The notes under the pieces are model-generated. The model worked only from the letters and a program-made list of their open reading frames with translations, made no database searches and had not been told where the DNA came from. The translations under genes were made by a program, and so were the position numbers. From contig NZ_CP150170.1 of assembly GCF_037963865.1 (NCBI RefSeq), positions 5,270,001-5,334,000 of the forward strand: DNA of 64,000 bases, written 5' to 3'. The DNA comes from Paenibacillus sp. FSL R10-2734. GTDB lineage: Bacteria > Bacillota > Bacilli > Paenibacillales > Paenibacillaceae. Positions 1 to 9,104 of the stretch are shown here, in pieces; within the stretch, counting starts at the first letter, position 1, and each line of letters begins with the position of its first letter.

Positions 1-120
1 GTGACAATTATTTATTTTTGTCACCAAAGAAATGATGATACTGAATTTTTCGGGGTATTGCTACCATTACTTCGGGGTGAACACAATGTGGAATTTATAC
101 ATCCACTTCGTGTGAGCTAA
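1..120 (+). CDS. possible 3' end of a gene entering from the left
   Basis: The first 117 bases read open in frame 1 and stop at TAA 118-120, giving about 39 residues containing FFGVLLPLLRGEHNVEF. The reading starts at the window edge, so this may be the tail of a longer gene. A good hairpin terminator follows 34 bp later, which supports a real gene end here. No family was recognised, and the stretch is short enough to be open by chance. Confidence 0.3.
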   Translation: MTIIYFCHQRNDDTEFFGVLLPLLRGEHNVEFIHPLRVS

Positions 121-154
121 ACTATAGTTCTTGTTGACCAAACCCTTAATCCCT

Positions 155-181
155 CCACCCGCATAGCAGGTGGTTTTTTTG
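155..181 (+). terminator. rho-independent terminator
   Basis: The stem CCACC/GGTGG (155-159 with 169-173) is followed by seven T's. It would end the rightward gene that enters the window. Confidence 0.6.
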
Positions 182-212
182 TTTCGCGCATTTCAACTGG
201 CTAAAGCCTAAA

Positions 213-243
213 TCAAAAAGCAGCTCAACAAGCGAGAGCTGCT
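213..243 (-). terminator. rho-independent terminator, minus strand
   Basis: A perfect 8-bp stem AGCAGCTC/GAGCTGCT (219-226 with 236-243) is followed on the minus strand by a T-rich run. It lies about 220 bp beyond the GH38 stop and probably ends the mannoside operon. Confidence 0.6.
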
Positions 244-460
244 CTTCTACTATATAAGTACAGAACTACCATCTATCAGGATGTTTCCAACAAGGCGCCT
301 TATTCCACATTCAACCATATCACAAGGCATTCGCTTGAAGGTTTATAACATGCACCGATTCTCCAGTCACTAAGTCACAACCTCGTCTGAGGTTGTGGAT
401 GGATACGTAAACCATGAAGAGATAACTCCACAATTCGCGGTTAAAGTGAGTATTATTGCC
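244..460. other. gene-free stretch with a perfect hairpin
   Basis: No credible gene is seen. A perfect 9-bp stem with a 4-nt loop (CACAACCTC 376-384, GAGGTTGTG 389-397) lies 64 bp past the GH38 stop. It has no T-run, so it may protect the mRNA end rather than terminate. The rest shows nothing recognisable. Confidence 0.4.
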
Positions 461-2971
461 TTAGACGCGAGATCGGGTTACAACAAATGGCTCAATAAGA
501 CTGTTAAGAGATGAAGTAATGCAAGTTGGATCCATCTTATCGCCTATAGCAACGTAGTACTGAAACTCATAAAATCCGCCCAAGGTTGCTTTGAAATTTG
601 TCTCCCAGTAGTTGGTCATGATCCAAGCGTAGGTTTCCGGCTTGGCGTCAGGCTCCTGCTGGGTATGAAGCTGCCTCCTGCCGTAATCCAGCGCCCCCAA
701 TTGGATCAGCGGTGTATCTGGAGTCGCCAGCATCAGGGAACGCTCTTCATCCTGCCAAGCGATACCTGCTTGTACGGCGGAGTAGTCCAGACAGCTTCCC
801 GGAATTTGGTCTTTCCAAGGGCGTACGAGACTGCCGGACTTATCCGCATATAAAGTTTCTTGCTTCGTGTCCCCAGCGGTAAACGGCAGCGCAAGATACA
901 CATTTTCCGGACTCCAGACACTGTCCTTGTGGAAGCGGACCGAGATATCTATACGGTTGATCTTAGTGTATACCTTAAGAAATAAGGAGAAATAGGAGAT
1001 CCCCTTCAACTGGTAGCCCAGTTCCAGCGTAGCATATAGCGGACCGTTTTCCAGTTCTTTTACAGAGGCAAGCCGGCCGATCGACCGCTGCACACCCAAA
1101 CCTTTACGGTTGCGTCCCATGCGTGCCCGAACAGCCCAAACTTTAGAGGCGTCAGATTCCTCAGTAGGAACCGTAACCTCATAAATCGGTGTAAAAGCAC
1201 CGTAAAGTGCATCTGGCCGCAGCAATTCTTTGTCGGCCTCCTTATCGTACCATGAGGTAATACCGCCAGTTTCCGACCATTTCAGAGAGATAAACGGAGA
1301 CTCCAGCCCATTCTGAGACAGCGTGATTGGTAATGGAGTACTTCCTTCCGGCAAAGCCGGATAAATATCGACCATATCATACACCCGGTCACTGCCGATC
1401 AGCTTCGTGTTCGATACCGTTATATCTGAGCTTGCAGACTTCGGCGGTAGCGGACGCAAGGTCAGCATGCAGGTCTGTAGTCCCTTCAACGTCAGCTCGG
1501 TGATGATTATTTGTGGGTGTAATGATTGCTTAGGCAATACTTCTCCAGTGTCTTCGCGGATGACCTCTACGCCACTCTGAAGCTCATCCGGCTCCCATCC
1601 CTCCAGCCTCAGCTGTACCAGCTCAGTGATTTCAAGCTCAGACGTATTCGTTACTCGGAAACGATATGGACGGCCAGGATATAATGTCGCTCCATTCTCA
1701 GCCAACAGCACAGTATCCAGCGCACGATAAGCTAAACGGCTTGCTTCTGCGGCATGTGTCTGCTTGCGTACCTCCAGCATTTGTACATTTTTGTGCCAAG
1801 GTTCAAAAATGGAGGAGTGATAGCCCCAGGTATGCTCTGCATACAGGACTAATGCCTGCTCGACAGACTCCAGCTCCTGATCACTCACGTGCCTCCGGTG
1901 AGGATCCAGCTTTTCTACCTTACGGAGTGTGCGCTGTGCATCACGGTAAATCTGGGTATGCATCGGTGTTGAGCTGACGCCATCCGTCCACCAATCCGGC
2001 CAATCCCCTGCATGAACAGGTAGATCATCCAGTCCTTCCTGCTTCAATTGCTCGAAAAATTGACTCAGGCTGATCATTTCAATGGAAATATGCTCACCGT
2101 GCTGACGATTCCATTTTCCAATCCATTCGATGATCGCACTGTTCGGTGCTCCATTGTCCGTTGGCAGTCCAGATAGCATAACGGGCACGAACTGAAACGG
2201 ATGCTGTTCTGCCTCCAATTGGGCGATATAGCGATGAATTCGGATATTAGCAATCTGATCGTGAATCTCTTCCGGCTCAACGAGCTTATGATCGATCTCG
2301 TCGCGGATTATATATTTGCCAAGCGCTCCCGGGCATAGCCCAAGCTCGTTGCCAATCATGTAGTGTTCGCCGTTCCACACCAAGAGCCGCTCACCGCTAG
2401 GCGCTTCCCACCAGAACGGAAGCTGCTTGCGCCCAAGCGGGTACATGCCGTGATGGGTATGAATACAACTGAATAAATGCTGGATGCCATTTTGCAGCAG
2501 ACTATCGGCATACCCCCAGCTGTAACCGTTAATATCTGCCGTCATAGCGCTGTCCACCTGATGTCCAATGGAACGGGCGTACGCCTGCGCTTTACTATGA
2601 ATTTTGCTTAGCAGCTTGTAATCCGGCAGCTCGGTCATATTGAGGTATGTGCCGGATAATTCGATGTCGCCCCGAAGAACGGCTTCGGCAAAAGCCCGCT
2701 GCTCATCCACGCTGGCCTGCTGCAAAAACTGCTCCACAGCCCAAAAGGTCTCGCACGTCCAACGGAATCCTTGCCAATCGGGTTGGGTCCCGTTATGAGC
2801 ATCTTGGACAATACGCAGTGCCTGGCGAATAAAATCGACATGGTATTGTTCAATTTTCTCCTGCCGCTCGGTATAACCTAGATCTGTGTGGGAATGGTGA
2901 ATTGCGTAAATTTTCCACCTGCGTGCAGGCATCGGAATAGTAGTCTGCTCCAATTGTTGTTGAAGATTCAT
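461..2971 (-). CDS. glycoside hydrolase family 38 alpha-mannosidase-like protein
   Basis: Predicted cytoplasmic glycosidase of the GH38 fold, 836 aa; relatives hydrolyse alpha-mannosides. The N-terminal barrel has HHSHTDLGYT (residues 25-34), where His28 and Asp30 match the zinc-binding HxD of GH38, and TADINGYSWG around residues 144-153, where Asp146 fits the nucleophile position. The remaining 400 or so residues look like the beta-rich C-terminal domains of the family. There is no signal peptide, so the substrate is probably imported. The start is ATG with AAAGGAG 8 nt upstream and overlaps the ROK stop as ATGA, so the genes are translationally coupled. The real substrate is not proven; some relatives are annotated only as DUF5054. 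Confidence 0.82.
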   Translation of the reverse strand: MNLQQQLEQTTIPMPARRWKIYAIHHSHTDLGYTERQEKIEQYHVDFIRQALRIVQDAHNGTQPDWQGFRWTCETFWAVEQFLQQASVDEQRAFAEAVLRGDIELSGTYLNMTELPDYKLLSKIHSKAQAYARSIGHQVDSAMTADINGYSWGYADSLLQNGIQHLFSCIHTHHGMYPLGRKQLPFWWEAPSGERLLVWNGEHYMIGNELGLCPGALGKYIIRDEIDHKLVEPEEIHDQIANIRIHRYIAQLEAEQHPFQFVPVMLSGLPTDNGAPNSAIIEWIGKWNRQHGEHISIEMISLSQFFEQLKQEGLDDLPVHAGDWPDWWTDGVSSTPMHTQIYRDAQRTLRKVEKLDPHRRHVSDQELESVEQALVLYAEHTWGYHSSIFEPWHKNVQMLEVRKQTHAAEASRLAYRALDTVLLAENGATLYPGRPYRFRVTNTSELEITELVQLRLEGWEPDELQSGVEVIREDTGEVLPKQSLHPQIIITELTLKGLQTCMLTLRPLPPKSASSDITVSNTKLIGSDRVYDMVDIYPALPEGSTPLPITLSQNGLESPFISLKWSETGGITSWYDKEADKELLRPDALYGAFTPIYEVTVPTEESDASKVWAVRARMGRNRKGLGVQRSIGRLASVKELENGPLYATLELGYQLKGISYFSLFLKVYTKINRIDISVRFHKDSVWSPENVYLALPFTAGDTKQETLYADKSGSLVRPWKDQIPGSCLDYSAVQAGIAWQDEERSLMLATPDTPLIQLGALDYGRRQLHTQQEPDAKPETYAWIMTNYWETNFKATLGGFYEFQYYVAIGDKMDPTCITSSLNSLIEPFVVTRSRV

Positions 2972-3960
2972 TCTGAGAACTCCTTTATGTTATGAATGGT
3001 GTCAAACATTTGTTGAATGCCATAGAACACTTGCCCCTGCACATCGTTCTCATAATATAGCACCACCTGCTCCGGCATCAGCGCGCTCTGCAAGCTGTCT
3101 TCAAATAATTCTCGACTTTTGGCGATTTGTCCGCCAAGAACAAGTTTGTCGGGCCGAAAGGCTGATATATAAGGACGCAGTATGAGACCAAGCCGTTGGC
3201 CGTATATCTTCCATACCTGGATGGCGGAGGGATCACCTGATTGGGCAGCAAAAGCTAGATTCTGCACACTGTCATCGCTTGAACGAGCATGAAGGCTATC
3301 CGCCAACGACAATATACCTCTACTACCTAACACATCATCCACTCGTTCTTCGTTAAACATTTCTTCATATAGCATGCCTGTGGCCGGTATGCCTGATCTG
3401 CCCAAAACCACCTTTTGCTTCTCGATAAAAGTGGACCCAAGCCCTGTTCCCAGCGTAAGGCATACCATTTTGTCCTCCGGAAACAATCTGCTGACACCAA
3501 GGGAGAACAGAACAGCATCATTGCTCAGCCGGATAGGTGCCGCTGCTAGCTCGGACAACCATGGCCAAGAAGAATTTAGCTCTGCACGCCGAGTTAATTC
3601 ATCCCGCAGCAATGCTTTTAGATTAAGGCCGTAAATGGAATCATATTTATTCAGCCCCTGGATACGTGAAATACCTGACTCATATTCGAAGGGTCCCGGA
3701 AAGGCAAGTCCTATTACAAATCCTGCTGTATAGTCTTCGATACCTAGCAGCGCTCTATAGGCGGTTGACAGTTCCAGAATAAGATCTGCCAAGCCGCCGA
3801 CGATCTGTTCCGAGGTTCCATTCGAATGCGATGGCCGAATGAAAGAAAGCTCGGGCAAAAGAATGCCGTTCTTTAGAACGCCAGCCTTCAAATATGTTCC
3901 TCCAGCATCGATAGCAATGGTCGTCATTAACCCGGTCTGCAGTAAGACCTCCGACTCCAT
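2968..3960 (-). CDS. ROK family protein (sugar kinase-like) without the zinc motif
   Basis: A 330-aa protein of the ROK (repressor/ORF/kinase) fold. It has the N-terminal phosphate-binding motif TTIAIDAGGTYLKAGVLKNG and a second glycine motif LTLGTGLGS typical of sugar kinases. There is no N-terminal helix-turn-helix, so it is a kinase-type rather than repressor-type member. The usual ROK zinc signature CxCGxxGCxE is absent after the GTGLGS region. It sits between the isomerase (TAATG overlap) and the GH38 gene (ATGA overlap), which suggests phosphorylation of a sugar released by the mannosidase. An internal ATG at 3927 is possible but has a poor ribosome site. Confidence 0.8.
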   Translation of the reverse strand: MESEVLLQTGLMTTIAIDAGGTYLKAGVLKNGILLPELSFIRPSHSNGTSEQIVGGLADLILELSTAYRALLGIEDYTAGFVIGLAFPGPFEYESGISRIQGLNKYDSIYGLNLKALLRDELTRRAELNSSWPWLSELAAAPIRLSNDAVLFSLGVSRLFPEDKMVCLTLGTGLGSTFIEKQKVVLGRSGIPATGMLYEEMFNEERVDDVLGSRGILSLADSLHARSSDDSVQNLAFAAQSGDPSAIQVWKIYGQRLGLILRPYISAFRPDKLVLGGQIAKSRELFEDSLQSALMPEQVVLYYENDVQGQVFYGIQQMFDTIHNIKEFSE

Positions 3961-5831
3961 TACGCTTCACCAGCCTGCCAATGATGGGGCAGTAACGGTG
4001 TATGCCAATTTGGAGAAACCTGGGCAACGATTAAGCTGCATGTTGTGTCACCAATGGATTCAATCCGAAATTTCCCTACTGCGGCGGGAACAATGTAGGA
4101 CTCTGCATACCCCCATTCCACAGTGGCCTCCTCATTGTTCAGCGGTGTAAGACGAACACGATTGCCTTCGACTAGATTGAACATGAGAAATTGACCGTTC
4201 GTATCGTCGAGCCATTCACCATTCAGCTTTAGTCTTTTGACCTGAAACAGCAAGTCTTCACGCTCTCCCAGCAATTCCTCCACACTGCTGCCCTGTACGC
4301 GAGAAATGACAGGAGATGACACCAGCTGCTCATTAACATAACGCGTATCGAAGCTGTCATTCATATTGCGGCTTGCATGGTCGTGGTTAATTGGTCGCGG
4401 CAAGCCATCTTTGTCCAGACGCAGGTGGTCGTAAATCTTGAAGGTGAACCACCAGGTGGTAGACGAGATTTCCAGCACGAGATTGCCTTTGCCCGAGAAA
4501 TGAACAGCTCCGGGTGGAATAAGGAACAAATCTCCTTTGCAAGAATCCAACACATTCACATATTGTTCGACAGCGAGCGGCACTCGCGATGCATGAGCGT
4601 TATCCACCGCTTTCAGCAATTGCTCTCCGGTCGTTCCTTCAGTAAAGCCAAGTGCTACAAAGGGGGCTATTCCTTCCTCTTGCTCCATGATGTAATAGGA
4701 CTCCTGCTGGGTCATCGTCTCGTTAAAGGTTTCCTCAATATAGGCTTGACGAGGATGAACCTGCAAAGACAGATTATCTCCCCCAATGGTATCCAGATAA
4801 TCGAAGCGGATCGGGAAGTAATCTCCGAACAGCTGGACATTCCGCTCTCCCATAATTTGCTGCGGATGAGCAGACAGAAGCAGCGGAAACGGTAGCTCCA
4901 GCGTATGGCCGTATACTTCAATCAGCATCGTATTTTCCGGTGCGATCGGCTCAAAGCTCCAGGCGCAGTTCTCCCACTCTTCCGGCAAGTCGCAAAGCTT
5001 CTTCAAATACTGACCACCCCATATGCCCGGAGCAAAGAAAGGCTTCACGCGAATTGGCTGCTTCGCGGCGGCTTCCATGAGAGCACGTAGCAACGGAAGC
5101 GTAAGGAATGTCGGCTGATCAGGATCATTCATATCCATGTAATAGTCAAAATCATTCAGATAGCGCTTACGATATTGGTCCCATACCGGCCATTCCAAGA
5201 ACAACGCATGTTTATATGTCTCTACTGAATCTACACATTTCCCCAATTGCAGCGAACCCATTCCTTGCCGGTGAAGCCGTTGTTGATGCTCCCGTGAAAT
5301 GTCACAAAATATAGATAGTGAGGCATCCGAAGAGAGATAGCCTGCACCTGGTCCATACGTGATAATCATTGTGCCGGAGCAATTCTCCCCCAAGGATTTC
5401 GAGGATTGATGTAGCATTTCGGCAACGTCAGCCTGCCAATCTGCTTGCGCCTGCAGTCTGAAGTAGTCTTTAAAATCGACATCTGAAGCAATATATCCAA
5501 AGGCGCGGTTATCGGTCAAATAACGGTCAAACGCCGTTAAGAGCTCCGCGCTGCTTTTCATATAACGCCTACTATCCAGTTCAATATATACAATGTTCTC
5601 GTGGCTGCATAGCGCTTGCAGTTGCTCAAGGATTGTTGTAAATGCGGCGCCATGGGTACCATCAATAGCTACATGATACGTTTTGGAATTATGATGATTA
5701 CAGTGCTCCTCAATTTGTCGGAGCCATGCTTCATAGCCAGTCCCAATGTCCGACTGCGCTGCCTGATGACATTGCAGTCTTACAGGATTAAGCGGGGTAG
5801 ATTTAAAAGACGGGACATAATTTACTTCCAT
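3960..5831 (-). CDS. class I mannose-6-phosphate isomerase-like protein with an N-terminal kinase-like region
   Basis: Predicted to interconvert mannose-6-phosphate and fructose-6-phosphate. The C-terminal half has cupin isomerase features: LSLQVHPRQAYIEETFNE, then GDLFLIPPGAVHFSGKGNLV, giving likely His/Glu metal ligands. The first 230 or so residues are not part of a normal isomerase. They contain VAIDGTHGAAFTT, which resembles a decayed P-loop, and a later stretch resembling the uridine-kinase fold. The total of 623 aa is about twice a standard ManA. I chose ATG 5831 because GGAGG lies 8 nt upstream; two ATGs upstream (5858, 5852) lack a good site. It is the first gene of a coupled three-gene unit. 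Confidence 0.78.
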   Translation of the reverse strand: MEVNYVPSFKSTPLNPVRLQCHQAAQSDIGTGYEAWLRQIEEHCNHHNSKTYHVAIDGTHGAAFTTILEQLQALCSHENIVYIELDSRRYMKSSAELLTAFDRYLTDNRAFGYIASDVDFKDYFRLQAQADWQADVAEMLHQSSKSLGENCSGTMIITYGPGAGYLSSDASLSIFCDISREHQQRLHRQGMGSLQLGKCVDSVETYKHALFLEWPVWDQYRKRYLNDFDYYMDMNDPDQPTFLTLPLLRALMEAAAKQPIRVKPFFAPGIWGGQYLKKLCDLPEEWENCAWSFEPIAPENTMLIEVYGHTLELPFPLLLSAHPQQIMGERNVQLFGDYFPIRFDYLDTIGGDNLSLQVHPRQAYIEETFNETMTQQESYYIMEQEEGIAPFVALGFTEGTTGEQLLKAVDNAHASRVPLAVEQYVNVLDSCKGDLFLIPPGAVHFSGKGNLVLEISSTTWWFTFKIYDHLRLDKDGLPRPINHDHASRNMNDSFDTRYVNEQLVSSPVISRVQGSSVEELLGEREDLLFQVKRLKLNGEWLDDTNGQFLMFNLVEGNRVRLTPLNNEEATVEWGYAESYIVPAAVGKFRIESIGDTTCSLIVAQVSPNWHTPLLPHHWQAGEA

Positions 5832-5926
5832 TGTTGCTGCCTCCCAACTCATATTCAATGCATGTTCACATTGTATAAATTGTTGGGGACAGCGTCTTTA
5901 AAGGAAACAGCACTATTTTTGTACAA

Positions 5927-6853
5927 TCAGGACATGTTCGGAGGGAAATGATTTTTGCCTGAGCGACCTTCGGAGAATTGCGAACGGCGAAATTTGGCAG
6001 GGGCTACGCCAAGCTCACGGGTAAAAACACGGGTAAAGTAGTGCACGGACTGAAATCCGCATTGTAATGCAATGTCCTTAATAGGTACATAATCATTTAG
6101 CAGAAGCTGCGATGCATGCTGCATCCGGCGCTCCTGAATATAATGTACGAAGGACTGACTGTGATACTCCTGAAATAATCGGGTTAAATGCCGGGAAGAG
6201 ATATGCAGATGACTCGCGACGGTCGCAAGCGTAAGCTCATTGCCTAAATTATCGTCGATGAAACGCTTGGCTTGCCTAAATAAAGCACTCCCTGGAGAAA
6301 TCGGTTGTTGAACACTTTCACCCTCGGTAAGTGTCAAGCCATGCAATTCTGGGAAGGACAACAGCAGCGAGTGCGCGACCTTTTCTAGGGCTAGCGGAAT
6401 TGTTGAGGCTGAGCTTGCACACAAAGCTATTAATGCCTGCCACAAATATCCTGTCGAAGAGGAGTCGGCCCCGCTAACAACACTGTTTCCTCGTTCAGCA
6501 AGCTGTCGATACACTTCGAGAAAAAATGGCTCTGTTTGTGATTCATCTATTTCAAACGCGACATAGCATAATGTTAATCCGGAAGTGCTTCGAATCTGGT
6601 GCCATACGCCTGGCGTCGACAGAAATGCTGTTCCTTTTACTAAATCATACTCCCGGTCATGTTCATAGTAGCTCCCCTCTCCGTCCATCACATAGCAAGC
6701 TTCAAAAAAAGAATGACGGTGGAGGGAATTATCGAAATGAGCCGGCATGAATCCCCAATATAAAATAGTTAAGGAAAAGCCGGTTTCTTGAATTTTTGTA
6801 ACATGTCGATTGCATATAGCATTGGCTCGGCGGAAACTGGATTGGATCGACAA
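5927..6853 (-). CDS. AraC family transcriptional regulator
   Basis: About 308 aa. The N-terminal cupin-like sensor has HFDNSLHRHSFFEACYVMDG and GVWHQI; the C-terminal AraC DNA-binding domain has two helix-turn-helices (LTLATVASHLHISSRHLTRLF and IKDIALQCGFQSVHYFTRVF). It lies just upstream of the isomerase/ROK/mannosidase unit in the same direction, so it is the likely local activator responding to a mannose-type sugar. Start choice: AGGAGG is 7 nt before TTG 6853. ATG 6859 is too close to that site, while ATG 6880 has a weaker GAGG upstream and would add 9 residues. Confidence 0.88.
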   Translation of the reverse strand: MSIQSSFRRANAICNRHVTKIQETGFSLTILYWGFMPAHFDNSLHRHSFFEACYVMDGEGSYYEHDREYDLVKGTAFLSTPGVWHQIRSTSGLTLCYVAFEIDESQTEPFFLEVYRQLAERGNSVVSGADSSSTGYLWQALIALCASSASTIPLALEKVAHSLLLSFPELHGLTLTEGESVQQPISPGSALFRQAKRFIDDNLGNELTLATVASHLHISSRHLTRLFQEYHSQSFVHYIQERRMQHASQLLLNDYVPIKDIALQCGFQSVHYFTRVFTRELGVAPAKFRRSQFSEGRSGKNHFPPNMS

Positions 6854-7017
6854 GTTCATCCCTCCTTTATTCGCTCCCATTGTATACTGCCCTCTTTATG
6901 AAATACAAGCTGAAAAAGTTGTAGATTTGGCCCTACTGTTCTCATATCCAGCTAATAGCAATTCAAACAGACACTATAAGTCCGTCATTTTTGCGTTGTG
7001 GAATGCGCTTTAAGAAT

Positions 7018-7608
7018 TTACGAAGAAATTCCGAATAGAATCAAATCCCACACGGAAGCAAATTCCTGATCAATCGTAGCTGACTGCCACTCTTTCGCAT
7101 TTGCTGGATGATGGAAGCGCGAAGTAGCATTAAAAATAGCTCTCCCCGTAACCACGGGCTCCACCACTCTAAACTCCTCATTTTTCAAACCTTTTTCAAT
7201 GATATTCGCGATTTGCCCAATCAACTGATTTACGTGTGTGTCGATCATATCTACTGCTTCTAAAGTTACGGAAGCGTACATAGCGAATATTTCGGAATCA
7301 TCTACCGCATAAGTCCGTTTATTGCGAATTAGAGTATCCAACCACAAACGCAGCTGCTCTTTGGCATTCCCATCAAATTGCTGAGTAATGATCTCTAGTG
7401 GACCTATAATATTTTGCTGCAGCCATCTTTCGGTTACTGCTTCTCGCAAAGCAGATTTACTGGAAAAATGTCTATATAACGTACCATGACTTACTTTAAG
7501 CACCCTTGCTACATCTACAACAGAAGTCTTATCCGGGCCAAAACGCCGGAGCACTTGTTCAGCCGCATCCAAAATGTTTTCTTTAGATAATGGAAGATCA
7601 CTCGACAT
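7018..7608 (-). CDS. TetR/AcrR family transcriptional regulator
   Basis: 196 aa. The N-terminal helix-turn-helix contains TSVVDVARVLKVSHGTLYRHFSSKSALREAV, typical of TetR repressors. The C-terminal ligand domain is helical and unremarkable. The ATG has AGGGG 9 nt upstream. No transporter or enzyme is divergent from it, so its target cannot be read from context. Confidence 0.88.
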   Translation of the reverse strand: MSSDLPLSKENILDAAEQVLRRFGPDKTSVVDVARVLKVSHGTLYRHFSSKSALREAVTERWLQQNIIGPLEIITQQFDGNAKEQLRLWLDTLIRNKRTYAVDDSEIFAMYASVTLEAVDMIDTHVNQLIGQIANIIEKGLKNEEFRVVEPVVTGRAIFNATSRFHHPANAKEWQSATIDQEFASVWDLILFGISS

Positions 7609-7835
7609 ATGTATTGTCCCCTCGCTCTATTTCTAGTGGTGTTATCATAGCATATAATGTTCAAAAACGAACTGACAATAACGGTTCTTTGTCACTCGTA
7701 GTTAATGCCTAATATTATGTACTTAAGCTAGATCATTTACTCAGTAGATAATTCATGCGAATAAACAATCGACTAGTCTATCATTACCTTAAAGTGCTCG
7801 CTATCTACACCACACTCACCTTTACTCTCCTGTCG

Positions 7836-8016
7836 AACGGACTCAAAAGCCTTTATTTCCGCGATTTCAGACATTTTCGCATGCTATCGGACTCAGATGC
7901 AACTATTCACTCAAATATCCACCAAAAAGGTGTAATAGTACGGCAATAAGAGCTATACGGTCCGTTACAACAAAAAAATTAGCCAAAAAGCTAAAATAGC
8001 TGCGCTACAGTCCGCA
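7836..8016. repeat. four-unit intergenic repeat array, CGGAC type
   Basis: Four ~25-bp units share the pattern CGGAC-(8)-GC-(3)-TATT. Two are on the plus strand (7836-7860, 7886-7910) and two on the minus strand (7942-7966, 7992-8016). The start-to-start distance is 50 bp within each pair. A weaker copy may sit near 7785-7808. The array lies in the ~500-bp gap between the TetR start and the terminator of the heme operon; nothing else was recognised there. Confidence 0.55.
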
Positions 8017-8052
8017 ACATACCTTCAATAAATACCCCCTACTCCATACACA

Positions 8053-8080
8053 ACAAAAAAAAACGGCATTTCTGCCGTTT
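8053..8080 (-). terminator. terminator of the heme-uptake operon
   Basis: A perfect 8-bp stem AAACGGCA/TGCCGTTT (8061-8068 with 8073-8080) is followed by a long T-run on the minus strand. It lies 26 bp past the DinB-like stop. Confidence 0.85.
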
Positions 8081-8105
8081 CCCCATGTCTACTCTACTCA
8101 TCTAC

Positions 8106-8534
8106 CTACAACACTTCACTTCGAACCGCATTTTTCTGTATCAGAGAAATCTGTCCGGCATGAATGCCTGTGTGATACATAAGTCTGCCTACTGCTTCAA
8201 GCGGAGTAGATGTGCCAAATTTCGATTCTACATTCACATGCCAAGCTTCTTCTGGAAGCTCACGCATTGCTGCAATTAGATTCTCGTTGGAAGCCGCCAG
8301 CAAATCCACCAGTTCATTTAATGTAGTATACGCCGCATGTTCTCCTTCAGGTTTAGGTCTTCCAAAGAACCACTCTGCGAACATAAATTCAACCTCAGCA
8401 CTATGAGAAATCAAACCTCCGATGGTTGAATTCCCTAATTTAAGATTTAAGTCTTCTTCCGGCAATGCCTTCACCATTTTATGAAATCGCTCTTGAACCG
8501 CTTGCCAGATGGGCAGTACTGAAGTAATAGTCAT
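8106..8534 (-). CDS. DinB/YfiT-like four-helix protein
   Basis: 142 aa of the DinB-like (DUF664/YfiT) superfamily, metal-binding four-helix bundles that include thiol-dependent transferases. Visible candidate metal ligands are the His of ISHSAEVEF and the two His of YHTGIHAGQI. This family is unrelated to DNA polymerase IV. It follows the HugZ-like gene with a 3-bp gap and precedes the operon terminator, so it is the last gene of the Fur-controlled heme operon. Its role there is unknown. Confidence 0.8.
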   Translation of the reverse strand: MTITSVLPIWQAVQERFHKMVKALPEEDLNLKLGNSTIGGLISHSAEVEFMFAEWFFGRPKPEGEHAAYTTLNELVDLLAASNENLIAAMRELPEEAWHVNVESKFGTSTPLEAVGRLMYHTGIHAGQISLIQKNAVRSEVL

Positions 8535-8537
8535 CGT

Positions 8538-9065
8538 CTATTTGCTCCCTTGTACAGCTGCTTCTTCATCTTTCTTCTTATCGATCACAACATGGTTGAA
8601 CAAATTCGCATCCACATCAATATCAAACGCCAGCCCAAAACCTACGACATAACGCCCCTTCACAGGGGTCAGCTCGAACAGTGAAAAATCCAGTCCACGC
8701 AGCAATTTCAGCATAGCCTCACCATGATCAGCATTGAACAACTCAAAGATATCCTCATGTCCATCGTTGCCAATATTGCTTGAAGTACAGCTCCAGCGCA
8801 CACGCTCAGTTGCAAATTTATTGTTTGTTTCGGACTCATCCGCAATTAGAAAGGCGTCCACAAAATCATTATTTTCCATATAGCCATAATGCTCTGCGAT
8901 CTTACTAATATAGATATACAGTTTGCCGTCTTTCTTTACGAAAGGTGCATAACTAATAAAGGGCTTACCTTCATCATCGATTAAACTCAAAATCAGATTC
9001 TTACGTTTATTAATAAATTGTAAATAGTTTTCTTTATTTTTCTCTACATCTACAGGCTTTTTCAT
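8538..9065 (-). CDS. HugZ-like heme utilisation protein (PPOX split-barrel)
   Basis: 175 aa with the pyridoxamine-phosphate-oxidase-like split barrel: NLILSLIDDEGKPFISYAPF, GKLYIYISKIAEHY, then VRWSCTS and the C-terminal GRYVVGFGLAFDID. HugZ members bind or degrade heme to release iron. The context agrees, since the gene follows a heme-type ABC transporter in one operon. The start ATG has GGAGGG 8 nt upstream. It is shorter than longer HugZ proteins, so enzymatic activity is an inference. Confidence 0.8.
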   Translation of the reverse strand: MKKPVDVEKNKENYLQFINKRKNLILSLIDDEGKPFISYAPFVKKDGKLYIYISKIAEHYGYMENNDFVDAFLIADESETNNKFATERVRWSCTSSNIGNDGHEDIFELFNADHGEAMLKLLRGLDFSLFELTPVKGRYVVGFGLAFDIDVDANLFNHVVIDKKKDEEAAVQGSK

Positions 9066-9104
9066 TTAAAAATCCCTCCATTAATAGGTTATGTAATCAT
9101 GAAT

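Noticed and set aside
4377..4895. 172-codon plus-strand frame
   Set aside because: Antisense inside the isomerase gene; no ribosome site and no protein-like pattern.
7755..7949. 64-codon plus-strand frame
   Set aside because: No ribosome site, and it runs across the repeat array.
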